Source of the DNA: Streptomyces caniferus | GTDB taxonomy: Bacteria > Actinomycetota > Actinomycetes > Streptomycetales > Streptomycetaceae | DNA length: 64,000 nucleotides | Direction of reading: 5' to 3' | Assembly: GCF_009811555.1 (NCBI RefSeq) | Contig: NZ_BLIN01000002.1 | Span: 1,488,001-1,552,000 of the forward strand | Shown here: one piece after another, positions 28,720 to 38,570 of the stretch | Layout of the letters: every line of letters starts with the position of its first letter | Numbering within the stretch: the first letter of the stretch is position 1 | The notes under the pieces: model-generated | Seen by the model: only the letters and a program-made list of their open reading frames with translations | Database searches by the model: none | What the model was told of the DNA's origin: nothing | Position numbers and translations under genes: made by a program

Positions 28720-29829
28720 ATGGCCAACGTCATCGACATCACCGGGCTGCCGCCGGAGCGCATCGTCTTCTCCCCCTCCCCGTTGGCGGAGCTGGGCGCC
28801 GCGCTGCATGCGCTCTCCGAGCCGGGCCACCATCCCGGGCTGCACGGCTGGGTCACCGCCACCAACGCGGCGCTGGAGACCGACCTGGCCGACCGGCTGT
28901 GCGAGGCGGACTTCCTGTGGCGGTCCTCCCGTACCGACATCATGCTGCCGGCCCGCCCCGGGGCGACGCTGGCCGAGGAGCTGGACGAGCTGGACAAGAT
29001 CGACGACGAGCGGTTCGTGGCCGCCGCGTTCGAGATCACCTGCTCGGCGAGCTACACCCGCCCCACCCCGTCGCCCCTCGTCGATGCGGACGAGCGGGCG
29101 CGGGTACGGGAGATGGCCGCCGCGCGCGGTCCGCGGCAGGCGGCCTTCACCGACCGGATGCTCACCGACCCGGACGGCCTGCGGGTGTGGCTGCGTCGCC
29201 TGCTCGAGGACTGCGAGGAGGCGTTCTTCGGGGACATCTGGCGGCGGGTGGGCATCCAGCTGGCGGCCGATGCCCGGCACAAGACCGAGCTGCTGCGCCA
29301 CAAGGGCCTGGCCGAGACGCTGTCCGCGACGTCGAAGGCGTTGTCCCTGGAGGAGGCGCAGGACGGCAGCGGTGGCATCCGCATCCTGGTCGACAAGCTG
29401 GCCCGGGGGCGTACGACGGCCTTCGCGAGCCCCGGGGATCCGGGCGTCACCTTCCTGCCGACGTCGTTCGGCTGGCCGCATCTGGTGTTCAGCCACGCTC
29501 CGGGCTGGCGCCCCGTGCTGCAGTACCCGGTCACCGGGCCGGAGTTGCCGGCGCCGGCCGCGCTGGAACTCGTCCAGCAGCGGCTGGAGGCGCTGGCCCA
29601 CCCGATGCGGATGCAGTTGTGCCGGACGCTGTCGCGGGGGCCGCATACGACGGGGGAGCTGGCGACCGCGTTCGGCATCACCGCGCCGGAGGTGTCGCGG
29701 CACATTGCCCTGTTGAAGAAGGCCGGTCTGATCCAGACGCGGCGTCGGGGCCGCTATGTGCTGCATCAGCTGGACCTCCAGGTGGTGGCCCGGCTGGGCA
29801 GCGACTTCCTGGAAGGCGTACTGCGCTAG
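28720..29829 (+). CDS. ArsR-type regulator with DUF5937-like N-terminus
   Basis: A 369-residue regulator. A long N-terminal domain (about 1-280, opening MANVIDITGLPPERIVFSPS) of the DUF5937 kind is joined to a C-terminal ArsR winged helix (about 285-350): LEALAHPMRMQLCRTLSRG and TAPEVSRHIALLKKAGLIQT. No metal-binding cysteine pair is seen in the recognition helix, so a metal sensor role is unlikely. Such fusion proteins are common in Streptomyces and uncharacterised; the likely targets are neighbouring genes. Confidence 0.85.
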   Translation: MANVIDITGLPPERIVFSPSPLAELGAALHALSEPGHHPGLHGWVTATNAALETDLADRLCEADFLWRSSRTDIMLPARPGATLAEELDELDKIDDERFVAAAFEITCSASYTRPTPSPLVDADERARVREMAAARGPRQAAFTDRMLTDPDGLRVWLRRLLEDCEEAFFGDIWRRVGIQLAADARHKTELLRHKGLAETLSATSKALSLEEAQDGSGGIRILVDKLARGRTTAFASPGDPGVTFLPTSFGWPHLVFSHAPGWRPVLQYPVTGPELPAPAALELVQQRLEALAHPMRMQLCRTLSRGPHTTGELATAFGITAPEVSRHIALLKKAGLIQTRRRGRYVLHQLDLQVVARLGSDFLEGVLR

Positions 29830-29844
29830 GGCCTGTCTCCTCGA

Positions 29845-30555
29845 TCATCGGATCGTGAAGGCGCCGGCGATTCCGCACACGCCGCCCAGCGGGCGGGCGG
29901 AGAAGTCGTGGGCTGTGCCTTTGAGGTGAGTGTCGGTCTCCGGGTCGAATTCGGTGGGAGCGCAGCGGGCGGCGACCTGGTCGGGCAGCGGGCCGAAGCA
30001 GGTCGATCCCATGCCGAGCGGTTGCCAGGTCCGGGCGGCGGCGGCCTGGTCCAGGGACTGGCTGGAGAGGTGTTCGGCGAGGTAGCCGAGGATGAGGGCG
30101 GCTCGGTCGGTGTACTCGACGGCCTCGCCGGGCGGCCGGTGCAGCTCCTCGTGCAGCACGCCGCGGCGGATGGCCTGCGGGTCGGTGCCGTAGAGGTTCT
30201 TCATCTGGGCTCGCAGGGGGACGCCGGCGGTGTGGGTGAGCAGCTGCCGGGCGGTGACCTGCCCGAGCGGGCGGCCCGCGGCTTCGGGCCAGAAGCTGCC
30301 CAGCGGCTGGTCGAGGTCGAGGGCGCTGTCCTCCCAGAAGGCTCCGATGGAGGACCAGACGGCGAGGATCTTGGTGAGGCTTGCGGCGTCGAAGACGGTG
30401 TCGGGCCGCATCGGTGCCTCGGGTTCGTCCGGGTCCAGGACTCCGGTGGTGCCGCTGGCTCGGATGCCGCCGCTGTCGCCGACGGCCCAGACGGCGCCGG
30501 GGTAGACCTTGTCGCGGACGCCTTCGTTCAGGAGTGCTTCGATGCGGTCGATCAT
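29845..30555 (-). pseudogene. Beta-lactamase-like serine hydrolase, 3'-truncated
   Basis: A 236-residue product with a good start (AGGGAG before ATG 30555). It shows the class C/PBP-like nucleophile motif SLTK in DAASLTKILA and the second motif YTD in VEYTDRAAL, and stops abruptly after RPLGGVCGIAGAF. Family members run about 100 residues longer and need a third motif (HxG or KTG) that is absent here. The sequence just past the stop (GAGACAGGCCC on this strand) resembles ends of Streptomyces insertion sequences, so an old insertion may have cut the gene; that is inference. Confidence 0.7.
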
Positions 30556-30638
30556 GGTCTCCCTGTTCGCTGGGGCTGTCCCGCCGTCAGCGTAGGGACG
30601 CGACTCGGTTGGCTGTTGGTGCGGCACGGGCTCAGCGG

Positions 30639-30908
30639 GTGAGCCGAGCCCTGGAGTGTGTGCTGGACCGGGCCGCCGGCATCGGAGACCAGCCGGGTGC
30701 CGTTCGCGCCCTGGGCCGCGCCAACACCGCCTTCGACTACGGAACACCTGGCGAGCAGGCATGGACGTGCTTCTTCCGGCAGGCTCGCCTGGACAGCCTC
30801 AGCCTGTCCGCATACGCAAAGTTGCGGCATCCGGACCTGGTGCCGACCGCAGACACGGCAGCGGCGCGGGCCCTCGCCGAGGACATCCGCGCCGCACTCG
30901 TTGCCTGA
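30639..30908 (+). pseudogene. Remnant of a regulator C-terminal (TPR-like) region
   Basis: A frame ending at 30908 encodes about 90 residues (AVRALGRANTAFDYG, then EQAWTCFFRQARLDS) resembling the C-terminal helical part of XRE-type regulators common in Streptomyces, where a W-x-x-F-F-x-x-A-x-L pattern recurs. No HTH and no start with a ribosome site are found upstream. It is read as a gene fragment next to the truncated beta-lactamase gene. The match is by eye only. Confidence 0.4.
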
Positions 30909-30912
30909 CCTG

Positions 30913-31254
30913 CTACTCGGGCTGCGTCTCGGCGTCCACCCACGCCAGATACTCCGCCGAAGCGTGGGTGATTCGAGTCGCGATGATCTCCGGGGTGTCG
31001 TAGTCGTGGTGCTCCCGGATGTGAGCCTCCAGCGCCTCGTAGCGGGCGGCGCTGGTCTTGAACAACACCTGCCATTCGGGGTCCGTCTGGACCCCGCCCT
31101 CCCACCGGTACACGGAAGTGACGGGAGCGCTGATCTGCGCGCACGTCGCTACCCTCGCCTCCACCACGCCGGACGCCAGCACGCGGGCCTTCTCCTCGGT
31201 GTCCGCTGTCGTGGCCCACTCCCCCGGCCCGCCTCCGCCGTGCCCTCCCCGCAC
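30913..31254 (-). CDS. cutA: CutA-like divalent-cation tolerance protein
   Basis: A 113-residue CutA1-family protein, a small trimeric cytoplasmic protein linked to copper and other divalent cations. The core reads EARVATCAQISAPVTSVYRW, then WQVLFKTSAARYEALEAHI and YDTPEIIATRI, matching the family from its second strand on. The N-terminus (MRGGHGGGGPGEWATTAD) is unusual in its glycine run, and the first strand is only partly recognisable, so the start is uncertain. The stop lies close to the convergent regulator remnant. Confidence 0.85.
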   Translation of the reverse strand: MRGGHGGGGPGEWATTADTEEKARVLASGVVEARVATCAQISAPVTSVYRWEGGVQTDPEWQVLFKTSAARYEALEAHIREHHDYDTPEIIATRITHASAEYLAWVDAETQPE

Positions 31255-31330
31255 CCGCCCCGTACGCCCCCGGCCCGCGTCGGCGCTCCTGCCGCGCCCT
31301 CTTCCCGCGCCCGCGCCCGCCCTCGTCGCT

Positions 31331-32014
31331 CTACGCCCCCGAGCCCCCGGCCCGCACCAGCCCGGTCTCGTACGCGAGGACGACCGCCTGGACCCGGTCC
31401 CTGAGGCTCAACTTGGTGAGGATGCGGCCCACATGGGTTTTGACGGTGGCTTCCGAGAGCACCAGCCGTGCCGCGATCTCACCGTTCGACAGTCCCTGGG
31501 CGACCAGCAGCAGCACCTCCCGTTCGCGCTCCGTCAGCCGTTCCAGCTCGGGCCGGGACGGTTCGGCGGAGGTGGCGGGCAGCATGGGGGTGAAGCGGTC
31601 GAGCAGCCGGCGGGTGGTGGACGGGGCGACGACCGCGTCACCGCTCTCCACCGCCCGGATCGCGGCGAGGAGTTCGCCGGGCGGTACGTCCTTGAGCATG
31701 AAGCCGCTGGCCCCGGCCTTCAGCGCGGAGAAGGCGTATTCGTCGAGGTCGAAGGTGGTCAGGATGAGGACCTTGGGGGCGTCTTCCTTCTGCCCGCCCT
31801 CGCAGATCCGGCGGGTGGCCTCCACACCGTCCAGGTGCGGCATCCGTACGTCCATGAGGATCACGTCGACCTGGGCGGTGCGCAGCACCTCCAGGGCTTC
31901 CACGCCGTTGCCCGCCTCCGCGACGACCTCCATGTCGGGTTGTGCGGCCAGCACCATCCGGAAACCGGTGCGCAGCAGCACCTGGTCGTCGACGAGCATC
32001 ACGCGGATGGTCAT
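31331..32014 (-). CDS. NarL-type response regulator
   Basis: A 227-residue LuxR/NarL response regulator. The receiver (1-120) has MLVDDQVLLRTGF, the phospho-acceptor in DVILMDVRMPHLDG and the Lys in GFMLKDV. The C-terminal LuxR HTH (about 155-215) reads LTEREREVLLLVAQGLSNGE and later KTHVGRILTKL. ATG 32014 is chosen at the receiver start with AAAGGA upstream. It lies 198 bp after the sensor kinase gene on the same strand and is its likely partner; the signal is unknown. Confidence 0.9.
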   Translation of the reverse strand: MTIRVMLVDDQVLLRTGFRMVLAAQPDMEVVAEAGNGVEALEVLRTAQVDVILMDVRMPHLDGVEATRRICEGGQKEDAPKVLILTTFDLDEYAFSALKAGASGFMLKDVPPGELLAAIRAVESGDAVVAPSTTRRLLDRFTPMLPATSAEPSRPELERLTEREREVLLLVAQGLSNGEIAARLVLSEATVKTHVGRILTKLSLRDRVQAVVLAYETGLVRAGGSGA

Positions 32015-32212
32015 GGGAGGGGGTCCTTTCGTGCGGGGGCGGGGGCAGGAGTGGGGGCGGGCCGAGCGTACGGGGTGAAGTGCGGCGGGCCGGGCTCCCG
32101 GGTGGCGCCGCCGGGCCGGCCGGCCGCGGCGCCGGGCCCGGCGCGCCGCGCACCGGTCCGGTCGTGCGGCGCGCGGGCCGGCGTGCACCGCGCACCCGCC
32201 CGGTCGCGCCGC

Positions 32213-33436
32213 TCACCGCTCCGGTTTGAGCGGCAGGACGGCGCTGACCCGGAAGCCGCCCCCCGGCCGTGGTCCGGCGGCCAGGGTGCCGCCGACCATG
32301 CCGACCCGCTCGCGCATGCCGATCAGGCCGTGGCCGAGGCCGTCCTCCCCGCCCTCCTCGTAGAGCTCGCGCTGGGCGCCTCGTCCGTCGTCCTCGATGA
32401 GGAGATCGAGATCGTCGCCCTTGTAGGAGAGGCGGACGGTCGCGCCGACGGCGGGGCCGCCGTGTTTGCGGGTGTTGGTGAGCGCTTCCTGGACGATGCG
32501 GTACGCGGTGAGTTCGACGCTGCTGGGCAGGTCCCGCGGCTCGCCCTCCACCTGGAAGTCGACCGGCAGTCCGGCGCCGCGTACCTGGTCCATGAGGTCG
32601 CCGAGCTGGTCCACGCCCGGCTGGGGGACGTATTCGCCGCCCTCGGGCTGTTCGCCGGTGCGCAGCACGCCCAGGAGCCGGCGCATCTCGGCCAGCGCCT
32701 GGCGTCCGGTGCCGGAGATCGTCTCCAGCGCCTGGCGGGTCTGCTCGGGCGCGGCGTCGAGGACGTATGCGGCGCCGTCGGCCTGGACGACCATCACCGA
32801 CACGTTGTGGGCGACGACGTCGTGCAGTTCCCGGGCGATCCGGGCGCGTTCGGCCGCGACCGCGATCCGGGACTGCGTCTCGCGCTCCTTCTCCAGCCGG
32901 GCGGCCTTCTCCTCCAGTTGCGCCCAGTACGCGCGGCGGGTGCGCATGGAGTCGCCGAGCACCCAGGCCAGGACGAAGGGCACGGTGAGCAGCACGGTGA
33001 AGAACAGGTTCTGCTGGACCGATTGTCTGCCGAAGGCGTCCGTGAAGCGCACGGCGGAGAGGGCGGGGCCGAACAGGGCACCGGCGAGGGCGCAGCGGGA
33101 GGCCCAGCGGGGGACGGCGGGTGCGGACGCGACGGTGTAGGTGATCACGAACATCGCGAAGTCCGCGGGCAGGGTCGGGATGCCCCAGATCAGTTGGCCG
33201 ACGCCGATGGCCGCCGTCAGCAGCAGCATTTTCACGGGGCTCTTGCGGCGCAGCGCGACGACGAGGCACAGGCCGACCGTGAAGATCGCGACGAGGATCT
33301 TCGAGAGGCCTCCGCCTTGGCTCACCACCGACACGCTGCCGACTCCGAGCAGGAGGACGGCCCAGAAGGTGTCCACTCCCGTCGGATGCCTGCGGAGGAA
33401 GTCATAGAGGCGCTGCACGTAACCCAGCGTAGGCAC
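32213..33436 (-). CDS. NarL-type sensor histidine kinase (HisKA_3)
   Basis: A 407-residue kinase with five or six hydrophobic segments in the first 160 residues, a short coiled stretch (LEEKAARLEKERETQSRIAV), the HisKA_3 motif ARIARELHDVVAHNVSVMVV with the phospho-His, and the ATPase parts EALTNTRKHG, DDGRG and GHGLIGMRERV. This membrane architecture without a large extracellular domain is typical of LiaS/DesK-like sensors of membrane state. GTG start; a second GTG seven codons in is possible. The response regulator gene follows across a GC-rich gap. Confidence 0.9.
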   Translation of the reverse strand: MPTLGYVQRLYDFLRRHPTGVDTFWAVLLLGVGSVSVVSQGGGLSKILVAIFTVGLCLVVALRRKSPVKMLLLTAAIGVGQLIWGIPTLPADFAMFVITYTVASAPAVPRWASRCALAGALFGPALSAVRFTDAFGRQSVQQNLFFTVLLTVPFVLAWVLGDSMRTRRAYWAQLEEKAARLEKERETQSRIAVAAERARIARELHDVVAHNVSVMVVQADGAAYVLDAAPEQTRQALETISGTGRQALAEMRRLLGVLRTGEQPEGGEYVPQPGVDQLGDLMDQVRGAGLPVDFQVEGEPRDLPSSVELTAYRIVQEALTNTRKHGGPAVGATVRLSYKGDDLDLLIEDDGRGAQRELYEEGGEDGLGHGLIGMRERVGMVGGTLAAGPRPGGGFRVSAVLPLKPER

Positions 33437-33568
33437 GGTGAATACGTGTACGAGTCAACCGGAGGAGCGATCCTGTACGCCGGGCCTACTCCCCAAGGTG
33501 GAGACCCCATGCGCCAAATGTGTCGGAACGGGGGACGGCCTGCGTAGTGCCCCCGTCCGCGCGGGGCG

Positions 33569-34729
33569 GTGACCGCCCGTACCGTGGGGCAGGTGACGAA
33601 CGAGTGGTGCGGGTGGCGCGAGGCCACGGAACGGGCGCTGTACGGCCCGGACGACGGCTTCTACACGCGCCCCGGGGGCCCCGGTCCGGCCGGCCACTTC
33701 CGTACCTCCGTGCACGTCTCTCCCCTGTACGCCGGCGCCGTCGCCACCCTCCTGTGCCGTGTGGACACCGCTCTGGGCCGTCCGGACGAGCTGGCGCTGG
33801 TCGATGTGGGCGCGGGGCGCGGCGAGCTGCTGACCGGTGTGCTGGCCGCGCTGCCCGACGAGGTGGCCGCGCGGCTGCGCCCGTGCGCGGTCGAGCGCGC
33901 CGCGCGCCCCCCGGGCCTCGATGCGCGGATCGAGTGGCGGGGCGAGCTGCCCGCCCCGGGGTCGGTCACGGGCCTGCTGTTCGCGAACGAGTGGCTCGAC
34001 AATGTGCCGGTGGACGTCGTCGAGACGGATGCGGACGGGGTGGCACGCCGGGTCCTGGTGCGCGCCGACGGCACGGAGCGGCTGGGCGAGCCGGTGGACG
34101 GTGCGGACGCGGAGTGGCTCAGCCGGTGGTGGGCGACCTCGGGGGCCGGGGACGCGGCCGCCGGGCCTGCCCTGGACGCCGATGCCGCCAAGGGCACGGC
34201 CCAGGACGCCGGTGCCACCCGAGGCCAGGCACCGGATGCCGATGCCCTCGGAGCCCCCGCCCCCACCACCCCCGGCCTGCGCGCCGAGATCGGCCGGCCC
34301 CGGGACGAGGCCTGGGCGGAGGCCGTCCGGACGCTGCGCGCGGGGCTCGCCGTCACCGCCGACTATGCGCACGAGCGGGGCGACCGGCCGCTCTTCGGGA
34401 CGCTCACCGGCTTCCGCGACGGCCGCGAGGTGGCTCCGGTGCCGGACGGGAGCTGCGACATCACGGCGCATGTGGCGCTGGACGCCTGCGCCGGGCCGTC
34501 GGCGCGGCGGCTGACCCAGCGCGCGGCGCTGCGCGCCCTGGGGGTGGACGGCCGGCGTCCGCCGCTCGCCCTGGCCGTCACCGACCCTTCCGGGTACGTA
34601 CGGGCCCTGAGCGGGGCCGGGGCGGCGGCGGAGCTGACCGATCCGGCGGGCCTCGGCGGCTTCGGATGGCTGCTGGAGCCGGTGGGCGAGGCCTGTGCGG
34701 GCCTGCTCAGGGCGGTGGACGCCGGCTGA
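33569..34729 (+). CDS. MidA/NDUFAF7-family methyltransferase
   Basis: A 386-residue SAM-dependent methyltransferase. The N-terminus has [14 protein letters not shown] and [14 protein letters not shown], matching the family pattern of a GYYT motif followed by GDF-TS--SP. The SAM motif I is [12 protein letters not shown] (about 77-88), and [10 protein letters not shown] matches the NE-FDALPV motif. An Ala/Asp-rich insert (about 190-230) is extra. In eukaryotes NDUFAF7 methylates an arginine of the complex I 49-kDa subunit; here a gene for that subunit follows 44 bp downstream. That functional link is inference. An alternative GTG start lies at 33593. Confidence 0.85.
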   Translation: MTARTVGQVTNEWCGWREATERALYGPDDGFYTRPGGPGPAGHFRTSVHVSPLYAGAVATLLCRVDTALGRPDELALVDVGAGRGELLTGVLAALPDEVAARLRPCAVERAARPPGLDARIEWRGELPAPGSVTGLLFANEWLDNVPVDVVETDADGVARRVLVRADGTERLGEPVDGADAEWLSRWWATSGAGDAAAGPALDADAAKGTAQDAGATRGQAPDADALGAPAPTTPGLRAEIGRPRDEAWAEAVRTLRAGLAVTADYAHERGDRPLFGTLTGFRDGREVAPVPDGSCDITAHVALDACAGPSARRLTQRAALRALGVDGRRPPLALAVTDPSGYVRALSGAGAAAELTDPAGLGGFGWLLEPVGEACAGLLRAVDAG

Positions 34730-34773
34730 GGGCCAGGGCGGCTGCCGCGCGGGCATGCTGCAAGACTGTTCCC

Positions 34774-35916
34774 ATGACGGAGACGACGGTCGGCATCGGC
34801 GGCGCGGCGGAGAGCACCGACATGGTGCTGAACATCGGCCCGCAGCATCCCTCGACGCACGGCGTGCTGCGGCTGCGCCTCGTCCTGGACGGCGAGCGCA
34901 TCCAGCACGCCGAGCCGGTGATCGGCTATATGCACCGTGGCGCCGAGAAGCTCTTCGAGGCGCGTGACTACCGCCAGATCATCATGCTCGCCAACCGGCA
35001 CGACTGGCTGTCGGCGTTCTCCAACGAGCTGGGCGTGGTGCTGGCCGTCGAGCGGATGCTGGGCATGGAGGTGCCGGAGCGCGCCGTGTGGATGCGGACG
35101 CTGCTCGCCGAGCTGAACCGGGTGCTGAACCATCTGATGTTCCTCGGCTCGTACCCCCTGGAGCTCGGCGGCATCACGCCCGTCTTCCACGCCTTCCGTG
35201 AGCGGGAGGAGCTCCAGACCGTCATGGAGGAGATCTCCGGCGGCCGGATGCACTACATGTTCAACCGCGTCGGCGGCCTCAAGGAGGACCTGCCGGCGGG
35301 CTGGCTCGGCCGGGCGCGGCACGCCGTCGCCGAGGTGCGTTCCCGGATGGACGTCTTCGACAACCTGGTGCTGGGCAACGAGATCTTCCGCGGCCGTACC
35401 CGCGGGGTCGGTGTGCTCGCGCCGGAGACGGTGCACGGGTACGGCGTCTCCGGGCCGATCGCCCGGGCCTCCGGCGTGGACTTCGATCTGCGGCGCGACG
35501 AGCCGTATCTGGCGTACGGGGAGCTGCAGTCCACGCTCAAGGTCGTCACCCGCGAGGAGGGCGACTGTCTGGCGCGCTTCGAGTGCCTGCTGGAGCAGAG
35601 CCACAATGCGCTCGATCTCGCGGATGCCTGTATGGACCGGATCGCGGAGCTGCCGCCGGGGCCGATCAATCAGCGGCTGCCGAAGGTGCTGAAGGCTCCG
35701 GAGGGCACGACGTACGCGTGGACCGAGAACCCGCTCGGCATCAACGGCTACTACCTCGTCTCCAAGGGCGACAAGACGCCCTACCGCCTCAAGCTGCGCT
35801 CGGCGTCGTTCAACAACATCCAGGCGCTGGTGGAGCTGCTGCCGGGCACGCTGGTCGCCGACATGGTCGCCATTCTCGGCTCGCTGTTCTTCGTCGTCGG
35901 GGACATCGACAAGTAG
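34774..35916 (+). CDS. nuoD2: Complex I 49-kDa subunit (NuoD-type)
   Basis: A 380-residue protein of the NADH dehydrogenase 49-kDa family. Signatures include [49 protein letters not shown] and the C-terminal FVVGDIDK. It is of normal NuoD length and all core segments are present. The window shows no other complex I gene, so it is taken as a second copy outside the main nuo operon, which cannot be checked here. The ATG lies 44 bp after the methyltransferase stop on the same strand. Confidence 0.92.
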   Translation: MTETTVGIGGAAESTDMVLNIGPQHPSTHGVLRLRLVLDGERIQHAEPVIGYMHRGAEKLFEARDYRQIIMLANRHDWLSAFSNELGVVLAVERMLGMEVPERAVWMRTLLAELNRVLNHLMFLGSYPLELGGITPVFHAFREREELQTVMEEISGGRMHYMFNRVGGLKEDLPAGWLGRARHAVAEVRSRMDVFDNLVLGNEIFRGRTRGVGVLAPETVHGYGVSGPIARASGVDFDLRRDEPYLAYGELQSTLKVVTREEGDCLARFECLLEQSHNALDLADACMDRIAELPPGPINQRLPKVLKAPEGTTYAWTENPLGINGYYLVSKGDKTPYRLKLRSASFNNIQALVELLPGTLVADMVAILGSLFFVVGDIDK

Positions 35917-36029
35917 GCCGGGGCGCGGGCAAGCGGGCGCGCGGCGTCCCCTGGCCCGGCGCGGATCATCGTCCACACCCTGTGGACGGGCGGGTACCTC
36001 CGGCCCGGAAGCCGCCCGACGAACAAAGA

Positions 36030-36071
36030 CAGCCCGGCCCCGGAGGCGATAAAAGCTCCGGGGCCGGGCTG
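36030..36071. terminator. Bidirectional terminator after nuoD2
   Basis: 15-bp perfect stem (36030-36044 with 36057-36071) and a 12-nt loop GGCGATAAAAGC, between the convergent nuoD2 and hypothetical genes. Flanking bases add partial pairing. Confidence 0.75.
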
Positions 36072-36097
36072 CTGTCGGCTCAGCGGTCAGCCGTGGG

Positions 36098-37447
36098 TCA
36101 GGAGATGGCGCTGCGCAGCGCCCCGACCTCGAACTGATCGGTCTCGTCGTGCGCGGTCAGGTCGATGACCTCGCCGGTACCCGCGGTCGTCTCGCCGACG
36201 GACTGCGCCTCGTCCGCGCGTTCACCGGCCGGGTGGTCACCGTCCGGGTGTCCGCCGCCCGCGCGCTCGCCGTCCCCCTGCTCACTGCTCGCGCGCTCGC
36301 GATCCGTCTCTTCTCCGCGGATGTGCGCGCCGTCGGCCTCCGCCTCGGCCTCGGCCTTCTCCGCGCGCGGCTGCGGGCGGGCGTCCGAACGGGCCGCACG
36401 GGCCGTACGCGCCCGCGCACGGGCCGACTGTTCGGCGAGGGCCTCGTCGCCGACGACATCCGCCAGGTCGTCCTCCAGCGGCGCGGTCAGCTCCCGGGGG
36501 CCGGAGGCGGTGGCGTTGCCGAAGAAGTCGAAGCCGCCCAGCGCGCGGGATGCGGCGGGGCGGGACGGGGCGAGGGCGGCGGCGGTGGCCGGGACCGGGC
36601 GGAGCGCGGGTCCGGCGGCGGCTGCCGTACGGGCAGCTGCCTCGCCCGTGCGCTGTGCGGCGGCCGCCGACGGGTTCCCCCGGCTGTCCTCACCGTCCTT
36701 GCCGCCCCGGGCGTCGCGGCCCGCGGCCGGTGCGGACCGGGTGGACCCCTCGGCGCCGGAGCCGTCCCGCGGCGTGCGAGCGGCCTTCCGGGCGGTGCGC
36801 TGCCGGGCGGCGTTGCGGGCCAGTTGGCGCAGGGCCCGGTCGGCTTCGGCGTAGGTCGCGGTGGACGGGGCCGGGCCGTCCTGGTGCGGCGCGGCGGGCT
36901 CGCGGCGGGCCGGGGCGGCGGTCTCCCCCGCCCGGACGAAGTGGAGGGCCCGGGGAAGGCCGGCGGCGGCCGGCAGCGCCTTGGCCGGGGTGGCGGCCTC
37001 GATGGCGAGCAGCCGGCGGCCCTCCAGGGCGCTGGCCCGTTCGGTCTCCGCGGTGGCGTACCGGCGGAGCAGCGCGGCGTGTTCGCTGCGCAGCCGGGCC
37101 AATTCGGCGCGCTTGGAGCGGAGTTTGGCTTCCAGGGCGGCGCGGAGCTCGCGGGATTCCTCCACGTCCGTTTCGAGTTCGGCTATCCGCTCCTCGGTGC
37201 GCCACTCGTCGCGCACCCGGGCGCGGTCGAGTTCGGCGACCCGTCGGCCGGCCGTACGGTCCCAGGTCCGCAGAAGGACGGCGCCGGTGAGGGCGGCGGC
37301 CGCCGCACCCGCGGCGAGCACCCGTTGCACCAGATCGTCGCCGACAAACCACGCGCCCGCAGCGCAGGCTATTGACGCACCGGCGACCGTCACGGGAGGA
37401 AGCAGCCGGTGGAGGGGTGGTGAATGGCGGTGGCGTCCTCGTGGCAT
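36098..37447 (-). CDS. Membrane-anchored coiled-coil protein, unknown role
   Basis: A 449-residue protein without a recognised family. A basic N-terminus (MPRGRHRHSPPLHRLLPP) leads to two hydrophobic segments (about 20-37 and 43-60), then a charged heptad-rich stretch (about 70-140) likely to form a coiled coil. The remainder is Ala/Arg-rich and disordered with an acidic C-terminus ending in EVIDLTAHDETDQF and a short hydrophobic tail. It may organise something at the membrane. ATG 37447 is chosen because the frame upstream has no membrane or family features. Confidence 0.75.
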   Translation of the reverse strand: MPRGRHRHSPPLHRLLPPVTVAGASIACAAGAWFVGDDLVQRVLAAGAAAAALTGAVLLRTWDRTAGRRVAELDRARVRDEWRTEERIAELETDVEESRELRAALEAKLRSKRAELARLRSEHAALLRRYATAETERASALEGRRLLAIEAATPAKALPAAAGLPRALHFVRAGETAAPARREPAAPHQDGPAPSTATYAEADRALRQLARNAARQRTARKAARTPRDGSGAEGSTRSAPAAGRDARGGKDGEDSRGNPSAAAAQRTGEAAARTAAAAGPALRPVPATAAALAPSRPAASRALGGFDFFGNATASGPRELTAPLEDDLADVVGDEALAEQSARARARTARAARSDARPQPRAEKAEAEAEADGAHIRGEETDRERASSEQGDGERAGGGHPDGDHPAGERADEAQSVGETTAGTGEVIDLTAHDETDQFEVGALRSAIS

Positions 37448-37511
37448 GGCCAGAAACTTACCGTGCGTGCGGGACCTATGGGGCCCCGCACACCAATCCG
37501 TTTCCCGCTGG

Positions 37512-38480
37512 TTACTTCTTGACCAGACCCTTGGACTCCACATAAGCCTGGGCGACATCCGCGGGTTTGAGTCGCTCGGCATCGACCTTGCGGTTCACGT
37601 TGATCAGGTCTTCGGTGGTTAGCGTCCGGGTGAGCTTCCCGAGGGCGGTCTCGATCTCCATGTCACCGGCGCTCTCGGCATTCACCACCGGCAGCACATT
37701 GTCGGCGTTCTGGAGCTTCTTGTCGTCCTTGAGAAGCACCAGTCCGAAGTTGCCGAGCGTGGCGTCCGTGGTGGTGGTGAGCACCAGTTGGTCGGTGCCG
37801 TCCTTGACCGCCTGCTTGGCCTGCGGGGTCCCGACGCCCTTGGGGTCCAGCGCCGTGATGTCGATGCCGTACGTCTTCTCCAGGCCCGGCTTGCAGAACA
37901 CCCGGGTCTCGCACTCCTCGCCCGCCGCGATTTTGATCTTCTGCTTCGATGCGCCGAGGTCGGAGAGGGACTTCAGGCTGTGCTCCGCGGCGAATTTCCT
38001 GGTGACGGCGAACGCGTTCTGGTCCGTCGCCCCGCCTGCCGCCAGCACCTTGAGCCCGCGCGGCCCGGCGAGCTTCTTCAGGGCCGTCACCGTCTTGCCG
38101 ATGTCACTGGAGGCGACGGGCTTCGCCTTGGTGCCGTTCTTCTTCGCGTTGAGGAATTCGGCGAGGGTCGAGGCGTATTCCGGGACGACATCGATCTGGC
38201 CCTTCTCCAGGGCCGGTTCATACAGCTCGCGATTGGCCAGGGTCTGCACCCGCGTGCGGTAACCGGCGTCGGTCAGGACCTTGGAATAGATCTCGGCTAG
38301 CACCTTCGACTCGGTGAAACCGGCCGAGCCGATGACGATCTCGTCCCTGCCCGCGCCCTTGCCGTTGCCGCCGCCCTTCTCCTCCAGGCTCTGGCCACCG
38401 CACGCGGCCAGGCCGGCCGCCAGTGTGATCACTGCGCCCGCGGCCACCGCGGTGCGCGCCACACGTGACTTGCTGCTCAT
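37512..38480 (-). CDS. Osmoprotectant ABC transporter binding lipoprotein
   Basis: A 322-residue lipoprotein with a signal peptide ending LAAGLAAC (lipobox) and a periplasmic-binding fold of the OpuAC/ProX type: IVIGSAGFTESKVLAEIYSK, then IDVVPEYASTLAEFL. It would capture quaternary amines such as glycine betaine or choline and deliver them to the two permeases encoded just upstream on the same strand. ATG 38480 is four codons inside the longest frame; the choice does not affect the signal peptide. Confidence 0.9.
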   Translation of the reverse strand: MSSKSRVARTAVAAGAVITLAAGLAACGGQSLEEKGGGNGKGAGRDEIVIGSAGFTESKVLAEIYSKVLTDAGYRTRVQTLANRELYEPALEKGQIDVVPEYASTLAEFLNAKKNGTKAKPVASSDIGKTVTALKKLAGPRGLKVLAAGGATDQNAFAVTRKFAAEHSLKSLSDLGASKQKIKIAAGEECETRVFCKPGLEKTYGIDITALDPKGVGTPQAKQAVKDGTDQLVLTTTTDATLGNFGLVLLKDDKKLQNADNVLPVVNAESAGDMEIETALGKLTRTLTTEDLINVNRKVDAERLKPADVAQAYVESKGLVKK

Positions 38481-38570
38481 GAATGCCACCATTCAGTCCG
38501 TTTCGGATCAGGTCTGTCGCGTCGGGCGCGGGGCCGGGCCGAGCGGGATCGGCGCACCATGCGGCGACGC

